A stretch of 52,500 nt of DNA, from the NCBI RefSeq assembly GCF_964340395.1, contig NC_135570.1, positions 17,017,822-17,070,321 of the forward strand, read 5' to 3'. Positions 49,401 through 52,500 of the stretch are shown piece after piece. The notes below the pieces were generated by a model that had not been told where the DNA came from, ran no database searches, and worked only from the letters and a program-made list of their open reading frames with translations. Origin of the DNA: Glandiceps talaboti (taxonomy: Eukaryota > Hemichordata > Enteropneusta > Spengelidae). Each line of letters opens with the position of its first letter. Position 1 is the first letter of the stretch. The position numbers were made by a program, and so were the translations under genes.

Positions 49401-49403
49401 TGT

Positions 49404-49469
49404 TTTTTAGCACAACTGAACTGATAAAATTCAGTAGTGCTATAGGCATGGCAAAGTGTGTGTGTGTGC

Positions 49470-49534
<65 letters not shown>

Positions 49535-49560
49535 TGTGTGTGTGTGTGTGTGTGTACATG
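49404..49560 (+). repeat. Family A head plus GT tract only
   Basis: T-run, AGCACAACTGAAC, 'tgataaaa', TTCAGTAGTGCT, 'ataggcatggcaaag', then (GT)n with a few G-C and A interruptions to about 49554. None of the monomers or tail follow, so this is truncated right after the microsatellite. Confidence 0.9.
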
Positions 49561-50662
49561 TAACTATAAAAATATTTACTTAATATAATCTGAGTCTTGA
49601 TATTTTGATTGTAAGACAAATACTAAACAATGAAATGGCCATCTTTATAGTATGCAAACTTTTAGAACAAGATCTAGATTGATCATTTACAGATTGTGAA
49701 AGAAAAGGTAGAGTGTGTCGACAGGGTTGCAAACAGCACTTTCTGTGCCTCAGAACTTTTTAGTATTCAGCTAAAAGGATAGAAAATGGAAAATGATCAG
49801 AGAACTTGGGGAAGGCAATCAAAATCTTGGGGGGGGGGGGGGTAGATAAAAAATAGAGAAATTTTGACTTGTCGGTTCAGTTTTTACAAAGGATTTGATT
49901 TCTGTACTAACAATGGAATACTTATAAGTAAGATGAAGTGAAAGCTTTTTGAGGCAAAATTTGAGTATTTTGGTCATGAATTGTGATTGGAGTGGCTTGC
50001 ATTCTAGTTGCTTCAAGTGGTAATATTAGTCATTTGGAATAGAACCTATAAGTAACCTCTTAGACATTGTTAGAATACTGTATGAAAGCAGTGAGTGCTT
50101 AAAAACACTGAACTAACACATCTATCTTCAAGTGTGCTTTGAGGAGCGAATATTCAGAAATCTTAATGGATATTACGTACATGTAGTCTGAGTTAGAGTT
50201 TTGAGAAATGAATTCCAGGTATGACGGATATTTGTTATGAAAATATGCAGTGGTTTGCAGTTAATGCCGAAATAAAGTATGTCACCACAATGCAATACAG
50301 TGTATGCCATCATGTGATCTGTGACGGCCAGATCTACATGTATAGGAAAGACTCATTTCTAAGCCTGTCTGTTGTAGGGGATGTCAGTGATTTTATTTAT
50401 GAGGTTGTGATAGGACAGGTACAATACACCAGAGATTTTTCATTTTAAGTGAGTGTAGCCATTTTATTGTTGTCACATACAAACATCAATGGATGCTTAG
50501 TCCAAATGGCAGGGTAGTATGACCTGTCATTTCTAGATATATTCACAGAAATAGTACTCATTTAACAGAACCAGAAGAAAGAGGATGGAGAATTTAAAGT
50601 AGTTTAAATCAAATAAGTCTGGCACATCATAGATTTTTCTGGGTATCTCTATAGTAAAAGTA
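49561..50662. other. No supported gene
   Basis: A G-run sits at 49830-49842. A 75-codon + frame at 50221-50448 (with DGQIYMYRKDSFLSLSVVGD) starts after 'ttccag' and meets 'gacaggtaca', a possible donor. No partner exon was found. Confidence 0.4.
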
Positions 50663-50826
50663 GTGTTTTACAAGAATGGATAATTCAAAATATAGATGGT
50701 AAAATTACAAGAATGGATAATTCAAAATATAGATGGTAAAATTACAAGAATGGATAATTCAAAATATAGATGGTAAAATTACAAGAATGGATAATTCAAA
50801 ATATAGATGGTAAAATTACAAGAAGG
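50663..50826. repeat. Minisatellite, 37-bp unit, about 4.4 copies
   Basis: 'acaagaatggataattcaaa' then 'atatagatggtaaaatt' recurs at 50671, 50708, 50745 and 50782, with a partial copy after. Confidence 0.96.
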
Positions 50827-50968
50827 ATAAAAGAGTGAGTTGACAATGACTAGCTGTAGGATAGGATAGTCAATGTCTGTAGAGTACAGGAAAGGAATGG
50901 AAATGAAAAGAAGAAAAATTGAGAATGCAATCATTTTTTAGCACAACTGAAGTCATAAGGTTCAGTAT

Positions 50969-51327
50969 TAGTCTAGGTTACCCAACTCAGCCTATGAGAC
51001 CACCCCTAATAAGAGTCTGGGAAAGCCACATTCCAACTAGTACCCCACAATTGAAGTTACACACTACATTTCTTCCAAGCATAAAAAATAGGCTTACGAG
51101 GCCTGTTTGTTGTTATTATTATCAGTTGCTTGGGAAGTGATTATCTGTAGCAAAGGTACCCAAATCGTTCAGCCTGCAATGTTGGATGTGAAGTACTCCC
51201 CATGATGCACTGCTCCAGAAGCTACTTCCTGTGCAGGCGAGTTGAAAATCTCATTTTCCCAGACTCTCGTTGGGGGAGGTCTCGTAGGCAGAGCCCTCAG
51301 CGACTATAATCTGGGTAACCGAGACTA
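50969..51327. mobile_element. TIR element inserted in the Family A head, 8-9-bp target duplication
   Basis: The ends match as TAGTCTMGGTTACCCA, inverted (left 50969-50984, right end at 51327). The flanks 'ggttcagta' (50959-50967) and 'ggtccagta' (51328-51336) are the two copies of the target, one mismatch apart. The uninterrupted target is seen in other Family A heads. A secondary pair ('gcctatgagac' / 'gtctcgtaggc') lies inside the ends. The duplication length suits hAT- or Mutator-type elements. No transposase is encoded. Confidence 0.8.
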
Positions 51328-51357
51328 GGTCCAGTAGTGCTACATGTATAGGCATGG

Positions 51358-51388
<31 letters not shown>

Positions 51389-52042
51389 GTGTCTGTGTAT
51401 GTGGATGTGTGGATGCGTGTATGAAGTCCATGTGATTTCCCAATGGGGAATTTCTGAGCGTCATAGTGAAATTGTTTAAATCAAAATGATCTCATCATCA
51501 GTGTGCGATTTGGGTAAAAAATTTGGTAAAATAAATCTATAATTCCAAAATTATACGAAAAAAATTAGGCTGAAATTTGGTGGGAGCGTTCTTAGGAGTG
51601 TTCTTTGTGGTCATAACGTGATGCTCCTATCAGCGATATGCAAATTAGGTCTAAGAATCTCTATTTTTGGTCAAAAACTTATAACTGCATGGTAATGGGT
51701 TGAAACTTGGTGGGGATGTTTCTGGGGTTGAAACTTTGTGGGGATGTTTCTGGGGGTTGAAACTTGGTGGGGATGTTTCTGGGGTATTATTGTACAGTTA
51801 TTGTTGAAAACATTTTGACACAATTGCCCTAGCAACCATGACTATGCCCTTAGCAACAGTGAAATGATGATGCATATTACAAAGATAACAACAGGGATAG
51901 GTAGAGATTAAAAAAATGTATGCAAATATGCCTAGCAACAGTACCACACCCATAAGACCAGCTAAATGATGGTTTATATTGCAAAGATGAAAAGTGGGAA
52001 GGGTAGGCAAGTTAATAAAGAATTCAAAAATGTATGCAAATA

Positions 52043-52394
52043 ATGTTGGGTTCTTATATAGCACTTTCCCACACCGTGCTCAAAGTGCTTTACAATTATT
52101 ACTCCTGGCTCGGATCAGAACGGCACAACGGCCCTTTAGTCTTCCTCAACTCCCCGGGGAGCATACAATCCATTGCAGCCATTTCAGCGCATAGGATTAA
52201 AGCCTTCACATTGTAACCTACATCCTACCAGGTCCCCAATTAAACAGCTGGGTTGACTGAAGCACAGTCATGGTTCAAATCTTGCCCAAGGACTTTAACC
52301 ACTCAGAAACAAACAGCAGGCAGCGACAGGGCTCGAACCTGCAACCTGTAGATTCCAAGCCGGTCACGCTAACCATTCACCCATCATGACTCCA
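52043..52394 (-). mobile_element. tRNA-type SINE, minus strand, inserted in the Family A tail
   Basis: On the minus strand an A-box region (GGGTGAATGGTTAGCG, inverse near 52366-52381) is followed by a B box GGTTCGAGCC (inverse 52330-52339). The other end carries 'tatatagcactttcccacac' and 'gtgctcaaagtgctttaca', a module known from SINE-like repeats of many animals. CAAATA is repeated on both sides (52037-52042 and 52395-52400). The host sequence reads across the gap as in the other Family A tails ('gcaaatatgcctagcaac'). Confidence 0.75.
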
Positions 52395-52500
52395 CAAATA
52401 TCACTAGCAACAAGACCAAGTCCATAGCAACAGCCAAATACAGTTGTGCTACTATGCCATTGACGCTATTTTTTTTAACCTAACCATAAAATCATCCATG

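Larger units (their letters stand above)
50934..52475 (+). repeat. Family A modular repeat interrupted by two nested insertions
   Basis: The head AGCACAACTGAA at 50940 and 'aaggttcagta' are followed by an insertion at 50969-51327. The family resumes with 'ccagtagtgctacatg', a short CTGT/GT tract, monomers (near 51540, 51680, and three short iterations of 'ttgaaacttggtggggatgt'), then tail blocks. The tail is split again by a SINE at 52043-52394 and finishes with 'agcaacagccaaatacagtt' and 'gtgctactatgccattgacg'. Confidence 0.9.

Overview
This is a eukaryotic, AT-rich, repeat-dominated window with no bacterial features. It most resembles intergenic or intronic DNA of a marine invertebrate animal. 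The grounds are: one intron-containing gene with animal-type splice signals, a ZNF143/YY1-like promoter and an AATAAA signal; degenerate non-LTR (CR1/Jockey-like) reverse transcriptase fragments; two tRNA-type SINEs; many small inverted-repeat elements; abundant TACATGTA words; and very long minisatellites. A mollusc or other lophotrochozoan, or an invertebrate deuterostome, would fit. The sequence alone does not decide.

Protein-coding content is minimal. The only gene I can support lies at about 8.82-9.88 kb on the + strand. Two exons (9212-9258 and 9756-9861) join in frame into a 50-residue protein. A promoter with a ZNF143-like and a YY1-like site lies upstream, with two short upstream ORFs in the leader and a polyadenylation signal that overlaps the stop codon. 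I do not recognise the protein. Three degenerate LINE fragments (6.9-7.3 kb minus, 12.3-13.1 kb plus, 47.8-48.2 kb minus) are dead.

Repeats explain most of the rest. Twelve tandem arrays (units of 26, 28, 35, 28, 40, 40, 38, 53, about 150 twice, 32 and 37 bp) cover about 14 kb, roughly a quarter of the window. The largest are 986-3930, 4056-5731, 16653-18438, 24835-28586 and 33457-34690. Several carry internal higher-order duplications.

Two families of modular dispersed repeats, called A and B here, share one plan: a head hairpin, a CTGT/GT or CCGT microsatellite, a block with an ACCGATT...TTGGT core, tandem monomers, and a conserved tail. Family A occurs at 1-232, 21.1-21.9, 29.6-30.0, 38.7-39.9, 49.4-49.6 and 50.9-52.5 kb. 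Family B occurs at 37.9-38.4 and 40.7-41.9 kb. The copy at 50.9-52.5 kb is split by a TIR element and by a SINE, each with a plausible target-site duplication.

Small inverted-repeat elements (MITE or foldback type) lie at 5.8-6.1, 7.4-7.6, 7.7-8.4, 15.5-16.0, 30.8-31.0, 31.75-31.92, 34.7-35.7, 36.9-37.4, 49.05-49.40 and 50.97-51.33 kb. The remaining single-copy stretches show no convincing exons. A few exon-like islands are given as weak observations only.
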